Positions 36,901 to 47,178 of a stretch of 64,000 nt of DNA are shown in pieces (the first letter of the stretch is position 1; each line of letters opens with the position of its first letter). A program made the position numbers and the translations under genes. This DNA is from Cavia porcellus (taxonomy: Eukaryota > Chordata > Mammalia > Rodentia > Caviidae): the NCBI RefSeq assembly GCF_034190915.1, contig NW_026947496.1, forward strand, positions 56,802,501-56,866,500. Direction: 5' to 3'. The notes beneath the pieces are model-generated. The model had not been told where the DNA came from and did not search any database. It was given only the letters and a program-made list of their open reading frames with translations.

Positions 36901-38156
36901 TAACAATGGTCTAGTGGTTAGTAAATATAGACTTAGAGAAAGAGAGATTGGATTTTTAAAGGCTATGGCAATGTAAGGAAAAGAAGTGCAATAAAGAGAA
37001 AATCCAATTAAAAGTTCTATCTATAAAGATCTCAAAGGTCAGGCAAACCTCCTCTCCCTTTAAGGGAGGTATAAATAAGGTCGGACAAACCGGGTGCATG
37101 GGGAGTGGAAGGAAATGATGGTGTCTTTGGATTATTAATCAAGGTTTTTTTTCTCCTGAGGTTGGTACAGACTGTTAAAAAAAAAAAATTATTGCTCTAG
37201 GTTCTGGAGGATGGGTTGGTCAAAGTTCAAGATTCTGTTGGGGAGAAAAAGCAATGATTAAATGTTGGATAAATTTGCGAGTATTTTGTTGAGACTGCTC
37301 AAGGACAGTAAACAATCTAATGAATTACTCATAAGAATGTGAAATGTCTATTCTGACTTTGTCCTAGGTAAAAAAGAAGAAATCACCTACAAATTGCCCA
37401 AAATTCAGGTGAGAACAGGCGATTCTTTGGAATAAGCCATTTCTCTTAGCACAAAAGGCTGGAGACACTCTTTTGATTTCTACCACTTTTCAGGAGGATG
37501 TGGCTTGAAAAGCTGACCGTTATCAAGGATTTTAATTCTACAATTACCACCAAATGAAGAAAAAAGGTTATATGTATATCAAACAAGAAATGATGTAGAG
37601 TTGTGCATCCACTATATCTGACTGTACTTTTTCCTTATAGCTCTGCTTGCTATAGGAGAAGTTCCTTCATGAAAATTGTCACCCATACATGCTAATCACA
37701 AGAGGGTAGGGCAGGAATACTGCATGCAGATCAGAAGCTGTGTTCCCCATGTGCTCATTCTCCAGTGAACAACAAGCTGGAAATGAGCATATGCCTTCAT
37801 CAGAGAAGTTTTCCATGATCGTTTTGGGTAAAATAGCAGCTTCCTCATTCCTCCTCCTTCCCACTCTCTGCCTTTGTTTCATTTTCCTCACTAGCACTGG
37901 CTACCATGAGTCGTTCTTTCACTGCCTATATCACTCTACCATAGATTTTTTATTCACTTGTGTGCACCAGGACGTAAAATTGCATATGACATAGTCTAAG
38001 GTTGTTAAGGATAAACATTTTAGAGACTGAATGCCAAAGTGTAACCCAAAACACATTTATTGCAGAATGCCAAAGCTGCAATTAAATCTGAACACTGAGA
38101 TTTTTGTTTAGAAAAAACAAATCATAAGTTAATATCTTTTATCTTAAAGAAAATAT
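36901..38156. other. Unclassified DNA, no gene seen
   Basis: Contains an imperfect inverted repeat 'ctcccttTaagggag' (37054-37068) followed at once by a TATA-like 'TATAAATAAGG' (37070-37080), but no transcribed feature can be shown downstream. An 84-codon frame (37740-37994) and an opposing 72-codon frame have no recognised domain. Confidence 0.45.
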
Positions 38157-38340
38157 GCCAGATATGGTAGTGCCTACATATAATACCAGTGCTTGGGAGG
38201 CTGAGGCAGGAAGATTGGGTTCCAAACCAGCTTGGGCTACATAGTGAGTTCAAGCCAACCTGAACTGCATAGTGAGACCCTGTCTCAATACAAAAAAAAA
38301 AAAAAAAAAAAAAGAAAGAAAGAAAAAAAAGAAAAGAAAC
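38157..38340 (+). mobile_element. B1 SINE, sense, with long A-rich tail
   Basis: Full monomer: head 'gccagatatggtagtgccta' (38157), 'cagtgcttgggaggctgagg' near 38189, 'gcttgggctacatagtgagt' (38231) and its duplicate module 'gttcaagccaacctgaactg', then 'gagaccctgtctc' (38274) and a 50-base A-rich tail with GAAA interruptions. Better preserved than the copy at 33907. The minus-strand 82-codon Phe-rich frame is the SINE read backwards and not a gene. Confidence 0.92.
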
Positions 38341-38644
38341 AGAAAAACACAATAACACCATGCCATACATTCACCACCACTGGTCTAGGTTTTCAATAAA
38401 TATCTGTGAGATAATAAATGATTCATATTTCAGTGAAATTTAAAGTTGTCTATGCAAATATTTTTCTCTGGGACATTAAACAACTGATAGCTAATGGTCA
38501 GCACTACAAAGCGTTTTTCACAGATTTTCATGATAGTTTCGTCTCCGAAGAAAGAGAAAAAAATATGCCTGCTACCAGAGAAAAACTATTGGATTTTTTT
38601 GATAGAACTCTAATGCTAACTACTGCAATTTCTTTTTACATTTT

Positions 38645-38778
38645 AAAAGCTCCATTTAGGGGCTGGGGATTTAGCTCAGCGGCATAAGCACCTGCCTTGC
38701 AAGCAGGCAGTTGTGAGTTTGATCCCTGGTACCGATAAAAAGGAAAAAGACAAAAAAAAAAAAAAAAAGCTCCATTTA
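38645..38778 (+). mobile_element. Young ID SINE with target-site duplication
   Basis: The tRNA-Ala-like ID body runs from about 38659 ('ggggctggggatttagctca') to the A-rich tail ending near 38764. The RNA polymerase III A-box region 'tagctcagcggca' and B-box region 'gagtttgatccc' are visible; the B box has T where the 42658 copy has C. It is flanked by a perfect 14-bp duplication AAAAGCTCCATTTA at 38645-38658 and 38765-38778, proving retrotransposition by a LINE-1-like mechanism. The plus-strand frames at 38418-38687 and 38713-38901 run into it by chance. Confidence 0.95.
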
Positions 38779-39479
38779 AGTGTACACCATTTTGGTTCTC
38801 ACACACTGTCATATGCTCAGCAACAGCTGCAAAAATACAGGATAGTACTTACTATCCAGAAAACACTTACATGTTTTGAAATTGTATTTTCAATCAGTTG
38901 AGCCCTTGTCAGAACTAAATTCCTTTTTAGAAGATAAGCCAATGAGTGGTTTGACACAGACTGTTATGGAAAGTCCTCGTGAGAGTCGGATTACTCAGAG
39001 TTACTCATGCTTTCGCAAAGATGGACATCAGAAGGGACCACCATAAAATGTCTAAGATCTGAAACAGGCAGACACTGGTAGAAATGGCATAAAGCTCGCC
39101 TTATTTGGTGCCATTCTAAGATCTCAGCGTATGTCTCAGCCTACTTGAACAGAAATTCTGGACAGATTTGATTCCATAGGAATTAATCAACAGGATTTTA
39201 TTTCTGGCCTTATTTTGCCTAGGGTTTAGAGGTGAAAAAATAAGTAAAAAACAACATATACAAATGTCTTTCATTTTACTGAATAAGCCCTTTTCTTTAC
39301 TGATAACTTGGGGAGAATTGAATCACACAAACAAAAAAAATATATAATTTCCCAAATTGGTTCACATCTAAACTATCATGCATTTGAACAACAGTAAATA
39401 TTAAACAAAAATACTAAAAATTTCCAATAATTTTTGTGTTTATTAAAATACGAACATAAATCCAGGATCAAAGACGTAT
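38779..39479. other. Unclassified DNA, no gene seen
   Basis: No family or coding signal recognised. Confidence 0.5.
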
Positions 39480-39860
39480 AAAAAGTGAGGGACCATACAG
39501 CTAGCTGATAAGAGTGTAACTTAGTACAATATTTGTAAGGAACAAATTGGTAGTAGACATATCCGACACATAAATGTCCCTTTGCTTTTTATCTAGCCCT
39601 TTTACTGCTTATATTTTATCTGGTCCTTGTTTTTGAAATTCAGAGACATGCAAAAACTATTTATATATGAGGTGCTTTATGAGATTATTTGCAACATTAA
39701 AAATTTATAAGCAATTCAAATCTTCAACTAAAATGAATTGCTAAAAAATATAGCAGAATATCCACAAAAGACATATTTTTATTTTAAAATAATGTGTAAA
39801 GCACATCTTGAGCCAGTCAAATAGAATAAGTTGTCCAAAGCTGGCCTGGGAACGGCAGTG
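39480..39860 (+). mobile_element. Ancient LINE-1 (L1M) ORF2 end, sense
   Basis: 'attcagagacatgcaaaaac' (39640), 'attatttgcaacattaaaaa' (39685), 'aatcttcaactaaaatgaat' (39719) and 'atatagcagaatatccacaa' (39748) follow the order of the conserved ORF2 carboxyl-terminal nucleotide pattern in old L1s. The outer limits are soft. Confidence 0.6.
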
Positions 39861-41799
39861 GAAAATCTCTTAAACTAAACATAAACATAAAACTCTGCTT
39901 GCTTTTACTTTTGTTCTTTGAGCCTGGAAAATTTGTCTTTGCCTCCCACCACTGAAACTGTTCTCTTTGTTCAAACCTAGTCTTTTTCTTTTTAAATACT
40001 AAGTAATTTAATATCTTAATTTATTTCCAACTTTAAAGCATTTATAATGTGGATATATAAGATTCTCTGCTTGTTTTCAGAACCAGAAGCTTTAGCAGTT
40101 TGTGGCCAGGGTTTTCCCATAGAGAATGGATTGCATGCAGGCTCACAGAGAGCTCGGACGGTTAACAAGTATTTGAGCACAGAGCTGACCAAGCAGAAAA
40201 GGTTTCTGCTGCTGTGTGGTAGCATGGGTCTTGGTTTTGCCTTCCAGTCGCTGGACCACCGTGTCATTCTAGGAAATGCTAGGATAAGATTCAAGGCAAC
40301 ATAGGGGCACTCGCAGAATAGAGCACTTAGGAACACAGGGTAAAAACCACTTGCCAATGGCTATGCATTGTGTGTCAAAAATTCTTTTCAAATAAAATAT
40401 AAATCTAACCAGAAATTTGCTTATGGTCCCAGAATTGACCGAGTCCAGTAACCATTCCTCCCTTTTATTCAACACACAAGAAATCCTGAATGTCACAAAG
40501 ATGTGAGACTGCTAACAGATTATTCAAGAGTAAACTAGACTAAATAAGCAAAAAGACAGCTGTAATTCAAATGTCCAATAAATCAAGAAGCCTTTGGGAA
40601 CCAACAGAAGACATAGGATTGAAGAATGAGGGTCAGATGTCCAAGTTTCTATCAACCAAAACTTCTAGAAATTTGGGAAGGCAATTGTACGATTTCCTTT
40701 AACAGATGCAATCTGTTTTTAGAAGCAAACATGCTTTTGCAAATTAGCATTCAAGGAAACTTTGCCTCTTTATTTTCCTGGTGTACTGACCTTAACAGGT
40801 ATTCATTTATTTAGGCTGCCTGGTTTTCATGTTTAAATATCATTTACACTCCCCATAGTAAAGTGTAACCAAGATAGAAGCTGAAACCCCAAAAGAATTT
40901 TACAAGCAATTTTGAAACAACAATGTTACAGTTCGCCCCTGAAAGTAACAAGTCCTACCGTGTTAGTTCTATTAATTACATTCAAGTACTGTGCACAGTT
41001 TCAACACTTTATTGTGAAGGCAGCTGGAATCAGTCTTCAAACTTGATTCTTTTAATTTGTAAATCAGTATAGTCCTGCTTCTCTGATAACATTTATTAGT
41101 TCAAAAATGGATGCAAAACTTTCATTGGTTCCCTGATTATAGTAACTGTTTCTAGTAAAGCTACATAAGAACATAAATTTTCCCCATGAAATTCCTGAGG
41201 TTTCTTTAACCAGATAGATTCACCAACACTTTACGAAACCCAACAATTCCATGTGGTGGATATGTTTCTATTTCCATGCTCAGAACGAAGCAACTGAAAC
41301 GGAAGTTGAAAGATTTTGCTTAACACCCAGTGTAGTATGGCAAGGTGTATATACATATACAAAAATGTCACAGTGAAGCCGAATATTTTCTGTAATTAAT
41401 ATGCCCTAACAAAATATATGTTAAAAATGAAAAGTAAATAAAATAATGTAACTATAATAAGAATAAGGAGTAAACTGAAAAATCAAATCCAGCTCAAACT
41501 CCAGGAATCTATGCTTTTTAAATATTATGGTCTGCTACAAGTAATTCAATGCTTTTTTAAAAATTCCTTACTCTTGGCCAGTGTTTCTCAATCATGAATT
41601 TATTCCCATATTTATAAGAGGCTTTTTTGGTGAAACCCTCCTCTACTTAAGTATGCAAGCTCTGCAGTATATTTTCGTGAATTAGGTTCCAGTTATTTGT
41701 GGTGTCAACTTTAATAAGTAACATTTAACTGATTGGTTTAGCATAGTTCTGAGTATGGATGATAAATTTACTAAAAAGGGAAGTCCTAGTCTGTGTGTG
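39861..41799. other. Unclassified DNA with one long double-open segment
   Basis: 40016-40357 is open on both strands (113 codons minus, 85 codons plus) and is locally GC-richer with several CpGs. A polypyrimidine-AG 'tctctgcttgttttcag' precedes 40081. No protein family is recognisable, so no exon is called. Confidence 0.35.
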
Positions 41800-42125
41800 G
41801 ATCATGAACCAATAGGCTTATGGCCTGGATGATATAAAAAAGGAAAGAACAGGAAGACTCACTTCTGCTTCATAGGAGGAGCTCCAGTCATCTCCAATGT
41901 GTTTGGGTGTCAGTCTCCAGCCTTGCAGCTTATGCTCTTCAGTCTTTCCAGTTGAGACTGTCTTTAGCCTTCCAATGCAGAGCACTCATAGGACTCTTTA
42001 GGGAGCCCCAAGGCTTTGACTTCTAATTGTATCCTTCAGATCTTCAGCCTACAGATAGCCTTTTTGCACTCTTCTACGTCTGATTCTGCAGGTGACCATT
42101 GTAAGCCTAACCTGTAAGCCCTTAT
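41800..42125 (-). mobile_element. LTR of the ERVL/MaLR type, antisense (probable)
   Basis: Antisense LTR-like features: 'ggatcatgaaccaataggct' near 41800, 'gatgatataaaaaaggaaag', 'agtctccagccttgcagctt' near 41912, 'cttcagatcttcagcctaca' near 42034 and 'ttgtaagcctaacctgtaag' near 42098, followed by an AT-rich stretch. The class is inferred from word order; the exact subfamily is uncertain. Confidence 0.5.
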
Positions 42126-42190
42126 GAATAATATATATGAATTTGTTATAGTACACTATATTATATAGTATATTATACCATATTATGTGT
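42126..42190. repeat. AT-rich palindromic tract
   Basis: AT-only words with local dyads such as CTATATTATATAG lie next to the LTR-like element. Confidence 0.7.
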
Positions 42191-42643
42191 GTTCCTTTGG
42201 TAAACACTGATATATTAGCATCACAGCCTGGTTCTCTTTCATCTTCACCATTTCCAGTAACGCAATCTTATACTTTTGCTTCCTGATCTTTTTTGTTGTT
42301 CTGTGAAATTGTATGTAAGACTCTCGGATACATTAATCCATTCAAGTGGGCAACATTCACTTCAAAGCACAAAAAAATACCGTATCTTTTGTCCAAAACA
42401 GTGCCCTTATAGGAGAAAATGGGATGAGGAAGCACTTCCTCGGTTCTCTCTCCATCTCCCACATTTTCTAAACACATAAGAAGGTGTCATTTTGAGTTTT
42501 CCATTGCAATTTATAGGAAACAGTTCAATGGATAGCTAAAAATTCCTTTTTTACAATCCTTTATTTGATATTCTCTGAAAAGAAAAAACCTATAATTGGG
42601 TTCTGATGTTGAAATATTATTTAAAATCCGGAATCTTCTAAAG
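42191..42643. other. Unclassified DNA, no gene seen
   Basis: Opposing 67- and 69-codon frames at 42268-42479 cover the same bases. Neither resembles a known protein. Confidence 0.45.
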
Positions 42644-42770
42644 AATGTGATCTTTGGGGCTGGGATTTAGCTCAGCGGCATAAACACCTGCCTTGCAAGC
42701 AGGTGGTAGTGAGTTCGATCCCTGGTACTGATAAAAAGTTAAAAAGTTAAAAAAAAAATGTGATCTTTGG
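42644..42770 (+). mobile_element. Young ID SINE with target-site duplication
   Basis: The body starts at about 42658 ('ggctgggatttagctcagcg'), with an intact B-box-like 'gagttcgatccctgg' near 42711 and a tail of TTAAAAAG repeats then A9. It is flanked by a perfect 14-bp duplication AATGTGATCTTTGG at 42644-42657 and 42757-42770. It differs from the 38659 copy at several bases ('aaacacc' against 'aagcacc', and 'aggtggta' against 'aggcagtt'). Confidence 0.95.
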
Positions 42771-44282
42771 CCTTTCAACAGATGGTGACGGTTTTTTTTT
42801 TTTCCTTCTCCAAATTCTAGCAAATTTCTTTCAATTTCTCTAAATAAAAGACAACTGTACTATGGAAGAAGAGAAATTTTCCATTCAAAATGTTTTCATT
42901 ATCAAATTCTGTTGTATTTCTACCTTTTGTATGAGAAATGCTTCTAAATTAACTTATGACTGATGAAGCTTTTATTTTATGATTATCACTGAAAGATGAA
43001 TTAAGAATTAATAGGGAAGTATTAATTTTAGTTGGATCAATAACATCTTTAACAAATGGGGATTACCCATAAAGAACCAATAAATCATATAGTAAAGATT
43101 AATAACTTACATTAAACTCAAAATAAACAACATGCAAGGTATATTAGAAATTTATTGCAAATACCTGGGGATAAACTTATGCTCACCTTAGACTTGAGTT
43201 ATATTTGTTGACTCTAATCGATATGATAATGGGAGGTATTTTCAAGGTTCTAGGAGCAGGTTTTTATGCCAGAGTAGAAAGTAAATTTAATAGACATTTT
43301 TCTGATAGTTAGACTTGCCTCATCTGTACAGCCTTCACATGAATTTTCAATTCAATTTCAACCTCAAATGGGAGCTCCCACAAATCTAAACACCTTGTTG
43401 AAGCAGCAGAAAATGAATTATGTGGACAACAATATTTCAGCAAACTCAAAACTCAGCTGTGCTATGTCCACAGCAGTAAAACTGTGTAAATAAATTGCTA
43501 AGTCACAGTGAAATTGATGACTTGTGTCTCATGTTTGAAAACCAGGATGACTAGTTAAAAGAGAGGACAGAGAAGAAAAATCATTCTTTGACATATTGCC
43601 AAATCATTCTTTGGTATATTTTACTGTAATTTTCAAGTTCAAATGTATGTTGTAGCAAGAAGATATCCTTTTAGAATTAAATACCTATAAGTTAACATTA
43701 AGTTCTATGTGTGCATGCATTTAGATTATTTTTTCAAATAAGATTTTAAAGAAATCTTGAATGGTGGAAATAGCATTGTATTATAATGAGAACATAATTT
43801 TCAACTAATTGGATTTTTAATAAAACTTTTTAAAAATTTATGTGCTTAACAGATCTGTTCTGACACACAGGCATGTTGAGCTCTCTATTGCTTTCCATAT
43901 ATTTTAAGCACTACCCATTATACCTTTGAATGTCACTGTGAGAAATTTCAAAAGGATCATAAGTCAAAGATATACAAATAATTGCAGAGACAAAACTAAT
44001 AAAACCTAGCCAAACAAAAATATTTAACAAGCTTCCTTTTAAATGTCTATTTGAAAATATTTTTGAACCCTGATGTGAGAGTCAGATAAACAGATGGAAA
44101 GAGCTTTTTGAGAAATAATCTCTGTCTTGGCACCATCTCTTAGATAGTTGGGAGTAGAAAATAGAAAATGAAAAACTTGAAAATAAGTAAAAACACAGTG
44201 CTATGGAGAAACACAATAGCTGCTATTTATCTGCAATCCTTGCTGAAACTTAAGAGTGTTTGGGATTCCAAAATATTTTCTA
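42771..44282. other. Unclassified AT-rich DNA, no gene seen
   Basis: Contains a 23-bp tandem duplication at 43578-43621 ('aaatcattcttt' twice). Nothing else recognised. Confidence 0.5.
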
Positions 44283-44346
44283 CATTTGTAGTCCTGTCTC
44301 TAAGTATGCTAGGATTATTGATGTGCACCACCATGCTCTACTCAAA
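44283..44346 (-). mobile_element. B1-type SINE fragment, antisense
   Basis: 'ctaagtatgctaggattatt' followed by 'gatgtgcaccaccatgctct' is the antisense left part of a 7SL-derived SINE. Only about 60 bases are recognisable. The 73-codon frame at 44168-44389 crosses it. Confidence 0.6.
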
Positions 44347-44799
44347 ATTTCCCCTTCTAAATCCAAATATCTCCAAAAGAAAGACTTAATCAAACACTTT
44401 CATTTGATACTGCAAGAGAAATCTCAGAAGAAATGCTGAGATTTGAAACAGGAAGGTTAGTCTACATCAGGAGAAGAGATAGAAAGCAACCATGGGCAGG
44501 GATAACAGCATGGGAAATGATTCCCATTTCCTGAAAGGGACAAGGGCTGCTGCACTGAACAAGACTCTGCACTAAACTGGAGACATTTCCCTTTATGCTC
44601 TTCCTCAAGTTTCATCAAAGCAACATGAATATGCTTGCTAGGATGCCCAATATTATGAGGTAGCTCTCAGGCTGGGCTTCATTGTCTTAAACTGAGGAAG
44701 TATTTCTATACCAGAGGCTATCCCCTATTGGATGATTTCCATCATTTCTTCCATAGACCACACTCACATCTGTTATTGTGAAGGCTTTTCTACTATACC
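44347..44799. other. Unclassified DNA, no gene seen
   Basis: No feature recognised. Confidence 0.5.
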
Positions 44800-44985
44800 G
44801 AATGTTTATCGAATGTTGGACATTGTTCTAAACTCTACACATGCATGAACGTAATTTTACAACTTTCTTACGTAAGTACTGTTGCTGTCCCAGTGTTACT
44901 GGTGAGACACAGTATGCAAGAAATCTGGTGTCTGAGACTATGCACACTGCAAGTCTTATTCTTATTCACTAAGCATCTCTGGCCA
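44800..44985 (+). mobile_element. MIR SINE, sense
   Basis: 'cgaatgttggacattgttct' (44811), 'aaactctacacatgcatgaa' and 'cttacgtaagtactgttgct' follow the MIR order from the 'gtgccaggcactgttctaa' analogue to the 'gaggtaggtactatta' analogue. The 3' half is diverged. Confidence 0.6.
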
Positions 44986-45356
44986 GTTCCTTCACATCTA
45001 AAATAAATGAACACTTATCTTAGGTCTTTTTCATTCTGTTTATTTGAATATTAAGTTAAAATAAAAGCCAACTAAAACATGCTCCTCCAACTTTGCAACT
45101 TATGTTTCAGGGAAAAGATTCTGTTTTCTGAATTGTATGTATTGATCTTTGGCTCTGCATGCCACAGAGGTAAACATGATTTTGATACACTGCATGTGTT
45201 ATGCCTAGGACTGAACAGGCAAAACAGTATATAACATTTATATTCTCAAAAATGAAGTCCTCTTTTGGAATGACTTTTCGTTCTTTAACTTCTCACTGGT
45301 TTGGACTCAAACAAGGTCCCCCATCCTTAAAACCACTAGGTGGAAATTGTCATCTC

Positions 45357-45359
<3 letters not shown>
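44986..45359. other. Unclassified DNA, no gene seen
   Basis: No recognised element before the TA array. The frame reading into the array is an artefact. Confidence 0.5.

Positions 45360-45402
<43 letters not shown>
45360..45402. repeat. (TA)n microsatellite
   Basis: Uninterrupted TA run of about 42 bases, self-complementary and therefore able to extrude as a hairpin. Confidence 0.98.
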
Positions 45403-45403
<1 letters not shown>

Positions 45404-45789
45404 CAACAAAAATTGATACACATCTTAGGAAACAAAAAATGCTATAAAATACTAAATTTATTTAAACATCATGAGATTAATGAAATTTATCTTTGATTTC
45501 TCCAGTTACAAGAAGTACCCAAAGTGGAGGTCATTAGAATCCAGACATTTACTAGTATGGTGAAGTACTGCTCAGATAACCTCAGTCATTGAGATTACTA
45601 CACATGCATTTTCAGTTTTTTCTCTAAGGGTCAGAAGTACAGTGAGTTTTCTGAGACAAGTGACATCCTTTAGGAGAGTAGTGTCAGCTGTTAAAAAAAC
45701 ATATTATTATATTGAAGTGTTTATACAGATTTTGGTGCTCTCTCTGTCTCTCTCCTTGGATATGAGAATATAGACATAGATACATACAG

Positions 45790-46028
45790 AAAGATATAGT
45801 TAAAATATACATATATTTATACATATATATGTATATATAATATTTACATATTTATAATAAATATAATAAATATTTATATATTTATTATATGTTTACATAT
45901 TATAAATATTTACATATTTATAATAAATATCATATATAAATATAATATTTATATATTTATAAATATTATGTATACATATATGCATATGTAATAATATATT
46001 TATAAATATATGTTTTAACTATATCTTT
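45790..46028. repeat. Large AT-rich imperfect inverted repeat
   Basis: The ends are exact 16-bp reverse complements: AAAGATATAGTTAAAA at 45790-45805 and TTTTAACTATATCTTT at 46013-46028. Inward, both arms carry matching words ('catatatttata', 'catatatatgtata', 'aatattta') with small indels. The centre falls near 45909. Nearly every base between is A or T, so the element is about 239 bp long and could form a long hairpin or cruciform. Confidence 0.85.
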
Positions 46029-46989
46029 TTGCGTGTGTCTATGCCTGTATTCTTTGCTTCCTGCATCTTTCCATCAAATTACCCAAATTAAAAGGAAAAT
46101 TTTTACTGGGAGTACTCATGTAGTATTCAGACACTGGTGTTAAATCTCTAAACTTCCATTTGTGCTTCTAGATTGCTTCATGCAAAAGTATCTCTCTATA
46201 GATTTATTTTCCCTCATTGTCAAATGCTTGAACAGCATCATTCTTCCAGCTATGACCACTGTATTTTAGCAATTCCTTGCTCACCCATGGCTCACCGACT
46301 GCTTTGAAGTCTATCCTAAGTCATTCTTTCAAGTCTTACTGATATCCTGTTGGGTATTTTTGTTGCTGTCATAAATGCTACATTTCAAGAACTCTCTAGG
46401 TGATAATGGGATTGATAATCTTACTGAGACCATCTCATGTTAGGAAGAAGCTGCATTTTATAGTTCATACACTATTTAAAGCTCCCATATTTCCACTGAA
46501 AGTCTGCCAGAAGCTGGCTGGAGCTTGTGCTCCTCATTGTAAGGGGTGTTTCCTCAAGTCCTCAGCTCCTGACAACCAGGAAGCACTTTGCACAGTCTCT
46601 GCAGTCCTGAGGAATTTAGAAGAAAATTCACATCGTGCTACTTCACTTTAAAAGCATAGTCTAACTTTATTCATATTTTCAACCTATATGATTTCAAATT
46701 GCATAATCCAAATTAAAACAGAACAAAACCATACTTAATTATATTCCACTCTCTAGGTTTATGAAGACAAATACAACTATATAAAATTGAGTTTAATTCT
46801 TTGTGGACTTACCCTGTTGAGAATGCAATAGTGAGGGAGGTAAGCAAAAACATTTAGTCCTCACGCAGTGCTGGAATCTATGGAAAGCTAAATATTTGTT
46901 GAAAAGAATTAATGAATGTCTAAACTCATAATTTGCCACTAAACTATTTTCTTAACATGTCCTCCTACTCAGAGGTTTATTTTTCTTGT
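46029..46989. other. Unclassified DNA, no gene seen
   Basis: An 83-codon frame at 46400-46651 has Cys and Leu residues but no domain I recognise. 46330-46650 could be an old LTR but lacks firm landmarks. Confidence 0.4.
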
Positions 46990-47178
46990 CTCATTTTTCA
47001 GCTGCTGGGGATTTAGGCCCTGGCACTGAGTTACATCCACAGGACTTAAAAATTTTTATTGTTCAAGTTCTGAAACAGAACCTGGCTAAGTTGCTAAGTT
47101 ATCCAAGCTGAGCTCATATTTGCACTCTCCTGGAGTGGTAGACATATAGCTGTGTACCAACATACCCATCTACATAAC
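46990..47178 (-). mobile_element. ID+B1 composite SINE (B1-dID type), antisense, diverged
   Basis: 'gctgctggggatttaggccc' (47001) and 'gcactgagttacatccacag' form the ID-like part. 'acctggctaagttgctaagt' (47080), 'tatccaagctgagctcatat' and 'gctgtgtaccaacataccca' form the antisense B1 part. Same modular order as 17513-17690 but more decayed. Confidence 0.65.

Noticed and set aside
38122..38370. 82-codon minus-strand frame resembling SINE-derived database proteins
   Set aside because: It is the B1 element at 38157-38340 and its A-tail read backwards.
38659..38735. Possible tRNA-Ala gene
   Set aside because: The tRNA-like head has an A-rich tail and target-site duplications, and lacks a foldable acceptor stem; it is an ID SINE.
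45790..46028. Replication origin or mobile-element terminal repeats
   Set aside because: Near-pure AT composition explains most of the internal symmetry, and no flanking duplication or encoded enzyme is present; kept only as a palindrome.
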